From: Limnephilus marmoratus
Lineage: Eukaryota; Arthropoda; Insecta; Trichoptera; Limnephilidae
Assembly: GCA_917880885.1 (NCBI GenBank)
Contig: OU862910.1
Location: 51,265,285 to 51,329,284 of the forward strand
DNA: 64,000 nt
Direction: 5' to 3'
The notes beneath the pieces are model-generated. The model was not told the DNA's origin, ran no database searches, and worked only from the letters and a program-made list of their open reading frames with translations. Positions 21,534-31,344 of this stretch are shown in pieces. A program made the position numbers and the translations under genes. The stretch's first letter is position 1, and each line of letters starts with the position of its first letter.

Positions 21534-23294
21534 ATGGCCTGCCCCAACCCCAAGGCACCCAGCCCCATCGAAGAAACCGAATTGTTAGATCTAGAATTAA
21601 CTTCTTATCTTGCAGCACGTCCTGTACTTGCTGATATGTCTGTAGAAGAAAAAATTCACGTGTGTAATTTGACACATCGTCAATTTTCAAATGTACGCAA
21701 TTCTCCTCCCGCTCAAACCTCCCCTTGTAACTCGCCGCAATCAGGCAACGTCACCCCCACAAACTGCGTCATTCCCCCACCCCACCCAATCTTTAACACA
21801 CCCTCAACCTCTGGCAGACCTCAATTTTCCCCCATTAATAGCGGCCGCAAGAGGCTCACTTCCTTCTCCTCCCACCCAAGCGACTACTCGGATACTTCGG
21901 AGGCCGAGGACTCAAATTCCGAGTACTCGACCTCCGAATCAGCTGCAGAAAGCGCTGAAGATATGGCATGGGAGGATGTGAAAATCTCCCGTAAACGTAC
22001 CCGTGACAGGAAGTCACCAAACTCACCACCGTCGAAAAATCCCGACCCATCTTCCCCCTCCAAAAAAAGACAGACCCTCAGCACAAATGTTGAGGCTGTC
22101 AAAACCACCCCCCCCTCCCCCCAAAATACCAATCCACCAACTCCCCCACCCTCCACCCCTCCTCCGAGCTCTCCCATCCCCCAATCTACGCCCCAAGTAG
22201 TTGTCACGACTCACAGAATTCCTCCAGTGGTGCTCCACTCGAAAAACGGATGGGCAGCACTGGACAAAATATTGTCAGACAAGGGGATTGATTACTATGC
22301 AAAAAATCAATCCAAATACCTAAATATCCATCCCAAAACTCCCAGAGATCACCACCGCATCACAAAAATCCTTATTGAAAAAAACATCAACCATCACTCC
22401 TACAAACTCCCCGAGGACAAGCCGCTGAGGGTCGTTCTCAGGGGAATTCCTGAACAAATCACAAGTCAGGAAATAAGCGACGTCCTAGGCCTTTCATACC
22501 CCGTCCTTTCAGTCCACCGAATGCGAACGGGCCCAAATCGCCGTGAGATCCCATTAATGCTTGTAAATTTAAAAAAAACTGAAGAAGCTAAAAAAATATT
22601 TACCGAACTTACTCAAATCCTTCATCTTAAAATTACCGTCGAACCCCAACGTAGAAGACTGTCAGTAGGACAGTGCCACCGGTGTCAAGCCCACGGCCAT
22701 TCATCATCGTGTTGCAATGCATCTCCCCGCTGCGTCAAATGCGGTGAAAATCACGCGACCAGCACCTGCAAAAAAACGACCAATACCCCAGCCAAATGCG
22801 CACTTTGCGCAGGCCCCCACCCGGCAAATTACCAGGGTTGTCCTGAACGCCCAGCCCCCCGTTTTTCAAACCGTTTCAGATTTGTAAACTCCCAATACAT
22901 CCGCCCCCTGATGCAAAATCCCGTTAACAAACAAAACGCCTGGCCTCGCCCCAATTTCACAAACTTTAACTCCCAACAATACCGCCTAGAAAGGCCCATC
23001 CTCACCCAAACCAACGAACCACAACTCCAAACAAACTCCCCCATCGCCTCAACAGCAGTTCCTACCCCCCCTCCCGTCTCCCACGTCACCTACCCACCTC
23101 TACCCCAACCCACTGAAATACCCACAAGGTCACAAAACACCCTCCCACCCCCACCCCCACCCCCGACCCAAACTCTCCCAGTCGAACTTATCTCAGCGCT
23201 CAAAAGCGCAGCCGCTCAACTCAAAACAGCTATGGAGATGAACTCCAGACTGCTCACCTACGTCGAGACTCTCCTAAACTCCATCCCCCAATAG
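21534..23294 (+). CDS. LINE ORF1: Gag-like nucleic-acid-binding protein with CCHC knuckles
   Basis: 586 residues. The N terminus has a short helical region (DMSVEEKIHVCNLTHRQF), then a Pro/Ser/Thr-rich low-complexity stretch to about residue 230. A folded part follows (about 235-375, with PLRVVLRGIPEQITSQEISD typical of the RRM-like region in jockey ORF1 proteins), then three zinc knuckles at about 381-440: CHRCQAHGHSSSCC, CVKCGENHATSTC and CALCAGPHPANYQGC. A Pro-rich tail ends in a short coiled segment. ORF1 products bind LINE RNA and chaperone it to the nucleus. The length is normal for jockey-clade ORF1. The start ATG at 21534 lacks nearby competitors in frame. Confidence 0.93.
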   Translation: MACPNPKAPSPIEETELLDLELTSYLAARPVLADMSVEEKIHVCNLTHRQFSNVRNSPPAQTSPCNSPQSGNVTPTNCVIPPPHPIFNTPSTSGRPQFSPINSGRKRLTSFSSHPSDYSDTSEAEDSNSEYSTSESAAESAEDMAWEDVKISRKRTRDRKSPNSPPSKNPDPSSPSKKRQTLSTNVEAVKTTPPSPQNTNPPTPPPSTPPPSSPIPQSTPQVVVTTHRIPPVVLHSKNGWAALDKILSDKGIDYYAKNQSKYLNIHPKTPRDHHRITKILIEKNINHHSYKLPEDKPLRVVLRGIPEQITSQEISDVLGLSYPVLSVHRMRTGPNRREIPLMLVNLKKTEEAKKIFTELTQILHLKITVEPQRRRLSVGQCHRCQAHGHSSSCCNASPRCVKCGENHATSTCKKTTNTPAKCALCAGPHPANYQGCPERPAPRFSNRFRFVNSQYIRPLMQNPVNKQNAWPRPNFTNFNSQQYRLERPILTQTNEPQLQTNSPIASTAVPTPPPVSHVTYPPLPQPTEIPTRSQNTLPPPPPPPTQTLPVELISALKSAAAQLKTAMEMNSRLLTYVETLLNSIPQ

Positions 23295-23358
23295 ATTTAA
23301 AACAAAAATTTACATTAATTAGTCAAATCTTTCCAACAACCTTTAAAAATCATTTAAA

Positions 23359-26082
23359 ATGTCCAGAATAACTAGAAAACCAGCAAACCTTCAAGCTGCA
23401 TACTGGAATGCAGACGGTAAAATAAAAGATTTCCGAGGTGAAATCCATCAATTTCTAATGGATTTTAACCTCGATGTTCTCCTAATTAATGAAACCTGGC
23501 TAAAACCCAGCGTAAGTATTAAATTTCCGAACTATATAACTTACCGCACCGACCGCACCCATACCTCTGGCGGTGGCACCGCGATTATCGTAAAATACTC
23601 CATAGATCACTGCATTATAAATAGCCCTTCAAATGAAAACATCGAAACTACTTCAATCGTCATAAATACACTAAATAACGGTCCAATTAAACTCATATCG
23701 GCCTACTCCCCCCCCAAAAGAAAACTTACTGCTCCGGACCTTGATAAACTTTTAGACAGCCCTTTACCAACAATAATTGCAGGCGATTTAAATTCTAAAC
23801 ATGGTTCCTGGTCGTCAAGGAACACTAACATCAAGGGTACGTTCCTTGCAAATTACGTCGCCGAAAAATCTCTAATCGTGTCCGCCCCCGATATTCCTAC
23901 TTTTTTCCCCAAAAACGCAAATCACAACCCCGACGTCTTAGATATAATTATTATGAAAAACTGCCCTCTTCTGTACACCCTCCAAACCGTTAAAAAATTA
24001 TCATCCGACCACGACCCAGTTCTTTTATTTCTATCCGACGGCTCCCTACCTTCAGTACCATCTCACAGACCCACGCGTAAAAAAATTCAATGGCAAAAAC
24101 TCCCCAAACTCTTAGAATCAGTAAGAATCCAAACATCAATTAAAAACGAAGATAGCCTCAATTTAGCAACAAAAAATTTCACAGACGACATTAAATCAGC
24201 CGTAGATCTTGCCACCGTCGAAGTCGCGAATGATAAACACAGACCCGACCTTCCCGCAGAATTAAAAGAACTAATAAGAGAGAAAAACTTCGCCCGAAAG
24301 GAATGGCAAAGATTCTCAAACCCGATCGATCGTATACGTATGAATCGCCTCTCTCACCAGGTAAAAGTCGAACTCCAAAAATACAGAGATGAGCAGTGGC
24401 ACGACTTTATCTCCACTCTAGACGACGACAGATCAGCCTTTTGGAAACTCTCTAAAGCCCTTAGAAAACCCCCGACCAAAATAAGTCCCCTTACGGGCCC
24501 AAAAGGCACAGTTTATTCCTCTAGAGACAAAGCCGAGACTTTTGCAGACAGTCTCGAAGAACAATTTTCCCCGACCACGACCTACGATGACCCCCAATTC
24601 GTTTCAACGGTAGAATCAAAAGTCTCATCCCTTCTGACCGAAATACCAACAGACAATCCAATCCCGTTTACAACCCCTCAGGAAATCTCTAAAATCATAA
24701 AAACCCTCAAGACAAAAAAATCTCCTGGTCCTGACTTAATTTCAAATAAAATGTTAAAATACCTCCCCTCCAAAGCCATCTGCGCTCTCACAGCCATATG
24801 TAACGCATGCTTCAGACTTCGTTTATTTCCACAAGACTACAAATTAGCAGACGTTATACTCATCCCCAAACCTGGAAAAGACCCCCTTCAGGCCATAAAC
24901 CACAGACCGATTAGCCTGCTTCCCAGTGCAGGAAAAATACTTGAAAAATTAATCCTCGCCAGACTGAAAAAAATTGTCGACGAACTTAAACTCATTCCCG
25001 ACTTTCAACACGGCTTTCGATCGGGCCACTCTACTCTCCACCAACTTCTGCGGGTCGTCGATCAAATAACAAACGGTTTCAACCTTCGCCAACACACAGT
25101 AGTCCTCTCCCTAGACGTCTGCAAAGCATTCGACAAAGTCTGGCACAGAGGTCTCATTTATAAAATGTTCCTCCTCGGTATCCCCCTATCAATGCTTCAA
25201 CTTATAGCACACTTTATTAAAAATCGTAAATTCAGAATAAAATTAGATGGAATTTATTCCTCAGTGAGAATGCTAAGAGCAGGTGTCCCTCAAGGCTCAA
25301 TTCTCTCGCCAGCTCTCTTCAACATTTACCTAAGCGATATCCCCCGTCCTAGTAAATACAACCATCGCACAAAAAAAACAAAAATAGGAAAATTTGCAGA
25401 CGATACTGAAGTCATGTCGACTTCAGTAAGTGAAATAACCGCCACACGACGTGTCCAAAGCCACGCCTCAGAAGTAGAATCTTTCTTTAAACAATGGCGA
25501 ATTAGTGTAAACCCTTCCAAAAGCGCAGCTTGTGTTTTCTCCCGTAGACGCCCCAAAAGACCCCCTAACATCCACCTGTTCGGCGAAAACGTCCCTTGGA
25601 AAAAAAACATTAAATATCTCGGAATAACCCTTGACAGTAGATTAACTTGGAGAAAGCATATCACCGAAGTTCTAAATTCAGCCAACAAAAATCTTGCATC
25701 CCTTTATCCCATGATATGCAAAAAAAATAAAAAACTATCCAAAAAAAACAAACTACTAATTTACAAAACAACAATAAGACCTAAACTTACCTACGCAAGC
25801 CCTATCTGGGCCCACGCTTCAGAGACCCAAATGAAAAGACTACAAACATTTCAAAATAGAGCCATTCGTATAGCCCTGGGAGCTCCCAAATGGATGAGGG
25901 TTAATCAAATTCACCGTGACTCTGAAGTTCCCCTCCTTAAAGACCATATCTTAAGTCTCGCGGAAAAATTCTATGCGGGCATTCCCACCCACGAAAACGC
26001 GTCAATCAACTGCCTCACCCAGTATGATGAAAATATTAAAACACTTCATAAAAAACCTAAACAAATCCTTTGTAAGTCATAA
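23359..26082 (+). CDS. LINE ORF2: apurinic-type endonuclease plus reverse transcriptase
   Basis: 907 residues, uninterrupted. Endonuclease: YWNADGKIKDF at about 14, the metal-binding Glu in LINETWLKP (about 50), GDLNSKHGSWSSRN (about 141) and the terminal SDHDPVLLFL (about 215). Reverse transcriptase: KKSPGPDLISNKMLKYLP (about 455), NHRPISLLPSAGKILEKLIL, GFRSGHSTLHQLLRVVDQ, LDVCKAFDKVWHRGLIYKM, RAGVPQGSILSPALFNIYLS and the catalytic FADDTEVM (about 679). The C-terminal region has SPIWAHASETQMKRLQTFQN. All catalytic residues I can check are present. The enzyme nicks DNA and copies the element RNA at the nick. Context and length fit the jockey clade. Confidence 0.95.
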   Translation: MSRITRKPANLQAAYWNADGKIKDFRGEIHQFLMDFNLDVLLINETWLKPSVSIKFPNYITYRTDRTHTSGGGTAIIVKYSIDHCIINSPSNENIETTSIVINTLNNGPIKLISAYSPPKRKLTAPDLDKLLDSPLPTIIAGDLNSKHGSWSSRNTNIKGTFLANYVAEKSLIVSAPDIPTFFPKNANHNPDVLDIIIMKNCPLLYTLQTVKKLSSDHDPVLLFLSDGSLPSVPSHRPTRKKIQWQKLPKLLESVRIQTSIKNEDSLNLATKNFTDDIKSAVDLATVEVANDKHRPDLPAELKELIREKNFARKEWQRFSNPIDRIRMNRLSHQVKVELQKYRDEQWHDFISTLDDDRSAFWKLSKALRKPPTKISPLTGPKGTVYSSRDKAETFADSLEEQFSPTTTYDDPQFVSTVESKVSSLLTEIPTDNPIPFTTPQEISKIIKTLKTKKSPGPDLISNKMLKYLPSKAICALTAICNACFRLRLFPQDYKLADVILIPKPGKDPLQAINHRPISLLPSAGKILEKLILARLKKIVDELKLIPDFQHGFRSGHSTLHQLLRVVDQITNGFNLRQHTVVLSLDVCKAFDKVWHRGLIYKMFLLGIPLSMLQLIAHFIKNRKFRIKLDGIYSSVRMLRAGVPQGSILSPALFNIYLSDIPRPSKYNHRTKKTKIGKFADDTEVMSTSVSEITATRRVQSHASEVESFFKQWRISVNPSKSAACVFSRRRPKRPPNIHLFGENVPWKKNIKYLGITLDSRLTWRKHITEVLNSANKNLASLYPMICKKNKKLSKKNKLLIYKTTIRPKLTYASPIWAHASETQMKRLQTFQNRAIRIALGAPKWMRVNQIHRDSEVPLLKDHILSLAEKFYAGIPTHENASINCLTQYDENIKTLHKKPKQILCKS

Positions 26083-26572
26083 ACCTCCCCATATTGCAGC
26101 CATGTTCCCTTGCAAAAATTTTTTCACAAAAAACTAATTAATCTAACTTTCAACAACCATTATAAAATCATGATGAAAGAGAAAGGGGCCTTATTGGCCC
26201 GGAGCTCTGTATGCCATAAATTCAAAAAGTCAAAAATAAGTTATTCTTCAACATTCAAACAAGTCTTTTATTTACTCTACAAGTGGTCCAGACACCTACC
26301 TCTGGAAGTCTGCGACCTGCTGCCAGCTGCTGCCTCCTGCCGAAGTTCTGCCTGAACGAGAACCCGGTACCTACCGCTGCAGTCGGCCCTGACTCTGGGC
26401 ACTGCAAGGCACCGCTCAGGCAGAAACGAGGCGCATCCAGGGCCATACCACTGGATGTAGGGAGGCCAGCCAACAACTATCACCATCATCAGCGTGAGCC
26501 AGTGGAAGGCGTGCACAAAACCGGTGCCCCTTATTTTACAGTCTTGTAAAGGCCTGATACGTCTGTTACAAG

Positions 26573-26590
26573 TGGTCCTTCGAGCCGGAT
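26573..26590 (+). promoter_or_regulatory. Primer binding site complementary to the 3' end of tRNA-Tyr
   Basis: TGGTCCTTCGAGCCGGAT lies two bases after the 5' LTR. Its reverse complement, ATCCGGCTCGAAGGACCA, is the 3' end expected of eukaryotic tRNA-Tyr (acceptor TCGAAGG plus discriminator A and CCA). Minus-strand DNA synthesis would start here. Confidence 0.88.
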
Positions 26591-26935
26591 CCGCTGCACG
26601 CCTGACACGTCACGCCTGAGATACCACGCCTGACGCCACGCTGACGCTACGCCTGACGCTACGCCTGACGCTACGCCAGACGCCACGCCTGACGCCACGC
26701 CTGATGCTACGTCACGCCTGACGCTACGCCTGACGCTACGCCTGACGCTACGCCTGACGCTACGCCAGATGCCATGCCTCATGCCAGGACTGACGCCACG
26801 CCCCATGTCAGGGCTGATGCCACGCCTGATGCCACGCCTGATGCCATGGCCCATGTCAGGGCCGATGCCACGCCTGATGCCACATCACGCCTGATGCCAC
26901 GCCTGATGCCACATCACGCCTGATGCCATGCATAC
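26591..26935 (+). repeat. 12-bp minisatellite at the start of the LTR-element interior
   Basis: Repeats of ACGCCTGACGCT / ACGCCTGATGCC type fill the stretch between the primer site and the first ATG of the long frame. It could act as leader or packaging sequence, but the sequence alone does not show this. Confidence 0.85.
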
Positions 26936-28979
26936 ACAAGCTCTTGACACGCCTTGCTCTACAACTGAGATGGCGCGCTCCACAGAAAAGAGCCACCACG
27001 AGCAAGCACTGCCCTCCACATCTATTGAGGACATGGTGCGACGACTTCGACGAGAGCTGCGCCGTCAGCAGCAACTTATTGACATGCTGACGGAAACCCT
27101 GCAACCACAACAGCATGGAGCAAAAGGGCCGGCACAAAAAAGTGCGACGGGGCCCGCTCTACCTCATCCTACAGGACTGATGCCACGTGGAGCAAAAGGG
27201 CCGGCACAAAAAAGTGCGACGGGGCCCGCTCTACCTCATCCTGCAGGACTGACACCGCGTGGAGCAAAAGGGCCGGCACAAAAAAGTGCGACAGGGCCCG
27301 CTCTACCGCATGCTGCTACAGGGTTGCCACAACACGACGCTTCAGGGTTGGCACGTGATAGCCAAGCCCCGCAGCCAAGCAGCCATGGACAACCACCATG
27401 GATGCAGCCTCGTCATGCTTCAGGGTTGGCACGCGATAGTCAAGCCCCGCAGCCAAGCAGCCATGACTCAACACGGATGCAGCCTCATCATGCTTCAGGG
27501 CCGGCACGAGATAGCCGAGCCCCGCAGCCAAGCAGCCAAGGCAGTCCAAGATGGATGCCGCCTGGACCTTCCGGCCCCGTACCGCCCGCACCTCTGGTGG
27601 ACCAGAGGCCGCGTACCGCCGTACGAGAGATGCCCGTTGGACCTGTGCCTCTGGTGGACCAGAGGTACGCCTCGCTGGCGCAGCTAGGGCCTGAAGACCC
27701 TCCGCCGCCGCCCCCTCATTACAATGGCAGTTCGAAATGGATGCCGCCTGGACCTTCCGGCCCGGTACCGCCCGTACCTCTGCTCGACCAGAGGCAACGT
27801 GAAGCCGTACGTGAGACGCCCGTTGGACCTGTGCCTCTGGTGGACCAGAGGTACGCCTCACTGGCGCAGCTAGGGCCTGAAGACCCTCCGCCGCCACCCC
27901 CTCACTACTATGGGGAACAAACATGGCCGGCACGAGATAGCCGAGCCCCGCAGCCAAGCAGCCAAGGCAGTCCAACATGGATGCCACCTGGACCTTCCGG
28001 CCCGGTACCGCCCGTACCTCTGCTCGACCAGAGGCAACGTGAAGCCGTACGTGAGACACCCGTTGGACCTGTGCCTCTGGTGGACCAGAGGTACGCCTCA
28101 CTGGCGCAGCTAGGGCCTGAAGACCCTCCGCCGCCGCCCCCTCACTACAAAGGGGATCCAACATGGATACAACCTGGTCCTGCCGGCCCCGTACCGCCCG
28201 CACCTCTGGTGGACCAGAGGCCGCGTACCGCCGTACGAGAGATGCCTGTCGGACCTGTGCCTCTGGTGAACCAGAGGTACGCCTCGCCGGCGCAGCTAGG
28301 ACCTGAAGGCCCTCCGCCGCCGCCCCTCAACTATGGCAGCAGTCCCCGACGGATGCCGCCTGGACCTTCCGGCCCCGTACCGCCCGCACCTCTGGTGGAC
28401 CAGAGGCCGCGTACCGCCGTACGTGAGATGCCCGTTGGACCGGTGCCTCTGGTAGACCAGAGGTACGCCTCGCTGACGCAGCCAGGGCCTGGAGCCCCCC
28501 TGCCGCAGCCCCTCAACTACTATGGCAGCAGTCCCCGATGGATGCCGCCTGGGCCTTCCGGCCCCGTACCGCCCGCACCTCTGGTGGACCAGAGGCCGCG
28601 TACCGCCGTACGAGAGATGCCTGTCGGACCTGTGCCTCTGGTGGACCAGAGGTACGCCTCACCGGCGCAGCCAGGGCCTGAGAGCCCTCCGCCGCCGCCC
28701 CCTCATCACAATGAGGGTCAAGGATGGATGCAGCATGGACCTTCCGGCCCCGTACCGCCCGCACCTCTGGTGGACCAGAGGCCGCGTACCGCCGTACGAG
28801 AGACGCCCGTTGGACCTGTACCTCTGGTGGACCAGAGGTACGCCTTGCCGGCGCAGCCAGGGCCTGGAGGCCCCCTGCCGCCGCCCCCTTACTACAACGT
28901 TGAGGGACCATCATCACACGCCCAGTGGACACCACCTGGGCCATCACAGCCAGTACCGCTGCACAAACAGCAGTACTGA
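26928..28979 (+). CDS. Pro-rich repetitive Gag-like protein of the LTR element
   Basis: 683 residues. Near the N terminus is a probable coiled coil (SIEDMVRRLRRELRRQQQLI). Then come three GAKGPAQKSATGPALPH units, several SGLARDSQAPQPSS units, and seven copies of a unit of about 62 residues (PPGPSGPVPPAPLVDQRP, AVREMPVGPVPLVDQRYASL, GPEDPPPPPPHY). There is no zinc knuckle, protease or RT. Position after the primer site and the N-terminal coiled coil suggest a Gag-derived product, but no recognised Gag fold is visible. The frame ends at a TGA (28977-28979), after which the same frame stays open to 31241. Antisense frames here are shadows of the GC-rich repeats. Confidence 0.7.
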   Translation: MHTQALDTPCSTTEMARSTEKSHHEQALPSTSIEDMVRRLRRELRRQQQLIDMLTETLQPQQHGAKGPAQKSATGPALPHPTGLMPRGAKGPAQKSATGPALPHPAGLTPRGAKGPAQKSATGPALPHAATGLPQHDASGLARDSQAPQPSSHGQPPWMQPRHASGLARDSQAPQPSSHDSTRMQPHHASGPARDSRAPQPSSQGSPRWMPPGPSGPVPPAPLVDQRPRTAVREMPVGPVPLVDQRYASLAQLGPEDPPPPPPHYNGSSKWMPPGPSGPVPPVPLLDQRQREAVRETPVGPVPLVDQRYASLAQLGPEDPPPPPPHYYGEQTWPARDSRAPQPSSQGSPTWMPPGPSGPVPPVPLLDQRQREAVRETPVGPVPLVDQRYASLAQLGPEDPPPPPPHYKGDPTWIQPGPAGPVPPAPLVDQRPRTAVREMPVGPVPLVNQRYASPAQLGPEGPPPPPLNYGSSPRRMPPGPSGPVPPAPLVDQRPRTAVREMPVGPVPLVDQRYASLTQPGPGAPLPQPLNYYGSSPRWMPPGPSGPVPPAPLVDQRPRTAVREMPVGPVPLVDQRYASPAQPGPESPPPPPPHHNEGQGWMQHGPSGPVPPAPLVDQRPRTAVRETPVGPVPLVDQRYALPAQPGPGGPLPPPPYYNVEGPSSHAQWTPPGPSQPVPLHKQQY

Positions 28980-31241
28980 CTACCAGCAGCAGCAGCAGCT
29001 CCTGCCCAACCTGGTCCTGCCGGCCCCGTACCGCCCGTACCTCCGCTCGAACAGAGGTACCGAGAAGCCGTACGTGAAGAGCCTGCCGAACCTGTACCTC
29101 TGGTGGACCAGAGGTATGCACCACCAGCAGCAGCAGAGCCTGCCCAAACTGGTGCAGTCCTTGAGCCAACCGAACGCTCAGTTCCGGACCAAGGAGAACC
29201 TTGGCGACTCCAGGAAATTTGGATGCAGCCTGGACCATCCGGCCCCGTGCCGCCCGTACCTCTGCTCGACAAGAGGCAACGTGAAGCCGCACCGGAGAAG
29301 CCCGTTGGACCATATGCATCACTGGCGCAGCTAGGGCCTGAAGACCCTCCGCCGCCGCCCCCTTCCTACAACCCAGGAAGAGCCAGTTTTGCGGCCCCAT
29401 TGAGGGCCAGTTTTGCGGCCCCATTAAGGGCCAGTTTTGCGGCCCCGAGAAGGGCCAGTTTCGTGACACCGGACCCTGCCGGACCCGCACCACTGCCGGA
29501 GCAGTTGTCCTCACTGCCGTCTGGACCTTCTGGCCCCGGACCGCCCCTACCCCTGCTCTATCAGAGGCAGCCAGCCGACCAGCAGAGAGCACCTGCCGGA
29601 TCCGCACCGCTGCCGGAGCAGTGGGATTTGTTGCCACCTGGACCTTCTGGCCCCGGGCCGCCCTCACCCGGGCTCCACCGGACAGCCAGCTCTGCACAGT
29701 CAGCTGATCAGCAGAGAGCACCTGCTGCATCCGTACCTCTGCGCGAACAGAGATACCAAGCACTGGCCCAGATAGATGACCAACCACATTCCGCTGTCAT
29801 AACAGTGGTTCTCCTTATCGGCGCAGCAACGACGAGCCCGCCCTGCCCCGGCAGTATCACTACCACATTCGTGATACCTGTTATCGGCGCAGCGAAGACG
29901 AGCCCGCCCTGCCCCAGCAATGCCACCATCAAAGAAGTGGCGCTCTTCACACGGGGGGAGCCAATCAACCCCAGCAAAAAGAAAAATTTGATGGCTGTCA
30001 TGGACCCCGTGATGCTCCACATCAGCCGACCACACGGCCGAGTCCTGGACGACACCCCCGCCGCAGATGGCCGAGAGAGGACAGCCCGAATCCAGACGAG
30101 CCCCGCAGTCTACACCCGACCTGCCGTGACGCCCGCTGGGATCCTGTTGTTCCCGCCTATGCAGCTTCGCCTACTCATCGTTCGACACGTCCTGATGACT
30201 AGTGCAGACAAGCAGCACGGGGGGAGTGTAACGGACGTGTTGCACACCCTCTTTTCTAATTTTTATTCTTACAATTTCTTTATGTCTTTATGTACAATGC
30301 CCCGGTGCAACCAAATAAAGCTTGCGTGCCAGGTTGCCACCGGGAGACATTTTCTAACAAATTGTCATTATTTTTCCGCCTCCTTTTTATTTATTGTTTG
30401 CGGCCCCATGAAGGGCCGTTATCATGGCCCGGAGCAACCAGTTTGCGGCCCCATGAAGGGCCGTCATCCTGGCCCGGAGCAACCAGTTTGCGGCCCCATG
30501 AAGGGCCGTCATCCTGGCCCGGAGCAAAAGTTTGCGGCCCCGGTCAGGGCCTGTATTGCGGCTTCGCTGCCAAAGAAGAGCAAGTCTGCTATGGCTGCCT
30601 TGCCTCCCTTTTATTTTTGCGGCCCTAAAAAGGGCCATTTTTTCGGCTCCACCGCCAGGAGCAACAAGGGTTTGCCCAGACCGGCTTCGCTGCCAAGGAA
30701 GAGCAAGTCTGCTCTGGCAACCTTGCCTCCTTTTTCACTAGGAAGAGAGTCTGCTTGCCACCAACAGGCAAGCAGGCTGCTCCTCCTCCTCCGCCAAGAA
30801 GACGGACGGCCTTTTCGCCTCCTCCTCCTCCGCCAAGAAGACGGACGGCCTTTTCGCCTCCTCCTCCTCCGCCAAGAAGACGGACGGCCTTTTCGCCTCC
30901 TCCTCCTCCGCCAAGAAGACGGACGGCCTTTTCGCCTCCTCCTCCTCCGCCAAGAAGACGGACGGCCTTGCCTAATTTTTTATTATTACTTAGCCCGCGA
31001 AGCCTACAAGGCCCACAAAGGCAAACATAAAGCCCACAAGGGCAAATCTAAAGCCCTACAAGGCACCCAGAAGAAGCCAACCGGAGTCACTCCTTGGCCG
31101 GCTACGCTGCTAGGGACAACAAGAGCCCGCATTCTTCAATATTGCGGCCCCAACAAGGGCCATTATTTAGCCACCAAGGAGGCCAGAATCCCCTCCACAT
31201 TTTTTATAAAACAATGTCCGATCGCCGTCGGGTTCAATTAA
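28980..31241 (+). CDS. Continuation of the Pro-rich frame past a TGA, into the 3' LTR
   Basis: Immediately after the TGA the same frame continues with LPAAAAAPAQPGPAGPVPPV and PLEQRYREAVREEPAEPVPL, clearly further copies of the same protein repeat; the first ATG in this part is at 29103. Later motifs are ASFAAPLR repeats and DQQRAPAGSAPLPEQ. The frame stays open through the polypurine tract and about 1 kb into the LTR, where it encodes the 15-residue (CGPMKGRHPGPEQPV) and 13-residue (RLLLLRQEDGRPF) repeats. Either the TGA is a recent nonsense mutation or it is read through. The LTR part alone is open from 19862 in the 5' LTR. Confidence 0.55.
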   Translation, partial: LPAAAAAPAQPGPAGPVPPVPPLEQRYREAVREEPAEPVPLVDQRYAPPAAAEPAQTGAVLEPTERSVPDQGEPWRLQEIWMQPGPSGPVPPVPLLDKRQREAAPEKPVGPYASLAQLGPEDPPPPPPSYNPGRASFAAPLRASFAAPLRASFAAPRRASFVTPDPAGPAPLPEQLSSLPSGPSGPGPPLPLLYQRQPADQQRAPAGSAPLPEQWDLLPPGPSGPGPPSPGLHRTASSAQSADQQRAPAASVPLREQRYQALAQIDDQPHSAVITVVLLIGAATTSPPCPGSITTTFVIPVIGAAKTSPPCPSNATIKEVALFTRGEPINPSKKKNLMAVMDPVMLHISRPHGRVLDDTPAADGRERTARIQTSPAVYTRPAVTPAGILLFPPMQLRLLIVRHVLMTSADKQHGGSVTDVLHTLFSNFYSYNFFMSLCTMPRCNQIKLACQVATGRHFLTNCHYFSASFLFIVCGPMKGRYHGPEQPVCGPMKGRHPGPEQPVCGPMKGRHPGPEQKFAAPVRACIAASLPKKSKSAMAALPPFYFCGPKKGHFFGSTARSNKGLPRPASLPRKSKSALATLPPFSLGRESACHQQASRLLLLLRQEDGRPFRLLLLRQEDGRPFRLLLLRQEDGRPFRLLLLRQEDGRPFRLLLLRQEDGRPCLIFYYYLAREAYKAHKGKHKAHKGKSKALQGTQKKPTGVTPWPATLLGTTRARILQYCGPNKGHYLATKEARIPSTFFIKQCPIAVGFN
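30217..30226 (+). promoter_or_regulatory. Polypurine tract
   Basis: CACGGGGGGAG abuts the 3' LTR start TGTAAC. A G-rich purine run in this position primes plus-strand synthesis in LTR elements. Confidence 0.85.
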
Positions 31242-31344
31242 CCCAATAAATATGTCGATTTTTTCAAAAATAAAATATAAGTTATTCTTCAACATTCAAA
31301 CAAGTCTTTTATTTACTCTACAAGTGGTCCAGACACCTACCTCT

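Larger units (their letters stand above)
20868..26235 (+). mobile_element. Full-length jockey-type LINE with two intact ORFs
   Basis: Starts CAGTTCCAGTTCCGTTCC and ends in an A-rich stretch after GGGGCCTTATTGGCCCGGAG (a short 3' palindrome). Flanked by an 11-bp target duplication ATAAGTTATTC (20857-20867, 26236-26246); the 3' LTR supplies the empty site. A 5' region of about 670 bp precedes ORF1 (21534-23294), and 64 bp separate ORF1 from ORF2 (23359-26082). Both frames are uninterrupted, so this copy may still be active. Confidence 0.93.
19126..26570 (+). repeat. 5' LTR, interrupted by two LINE insertions
   Basis: LTR sequence occupies 19126-19182, 19860-20867 and 26247-26570. Removing the insertions 19183-19859 (target duplication TTAT) and 20868-26235 (target duplication ATAAGTTATTC) leaves about 1.39 kb, matching the 3' LTR. 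It contains three 45-bp units (19979-20110) and five 39-bp units (20373-20549). A polyadenylation signal AATAAA lies near 20825. Confidence 0.93.

Noticed and set aside
27316..29787. Long minus-strand frames opposite the LTR-element repeats
   Set aside because: They mirror GC-rich repeat units whose length keeps all frames open; the plus strand has the primer site and polypurine tract in the right order.
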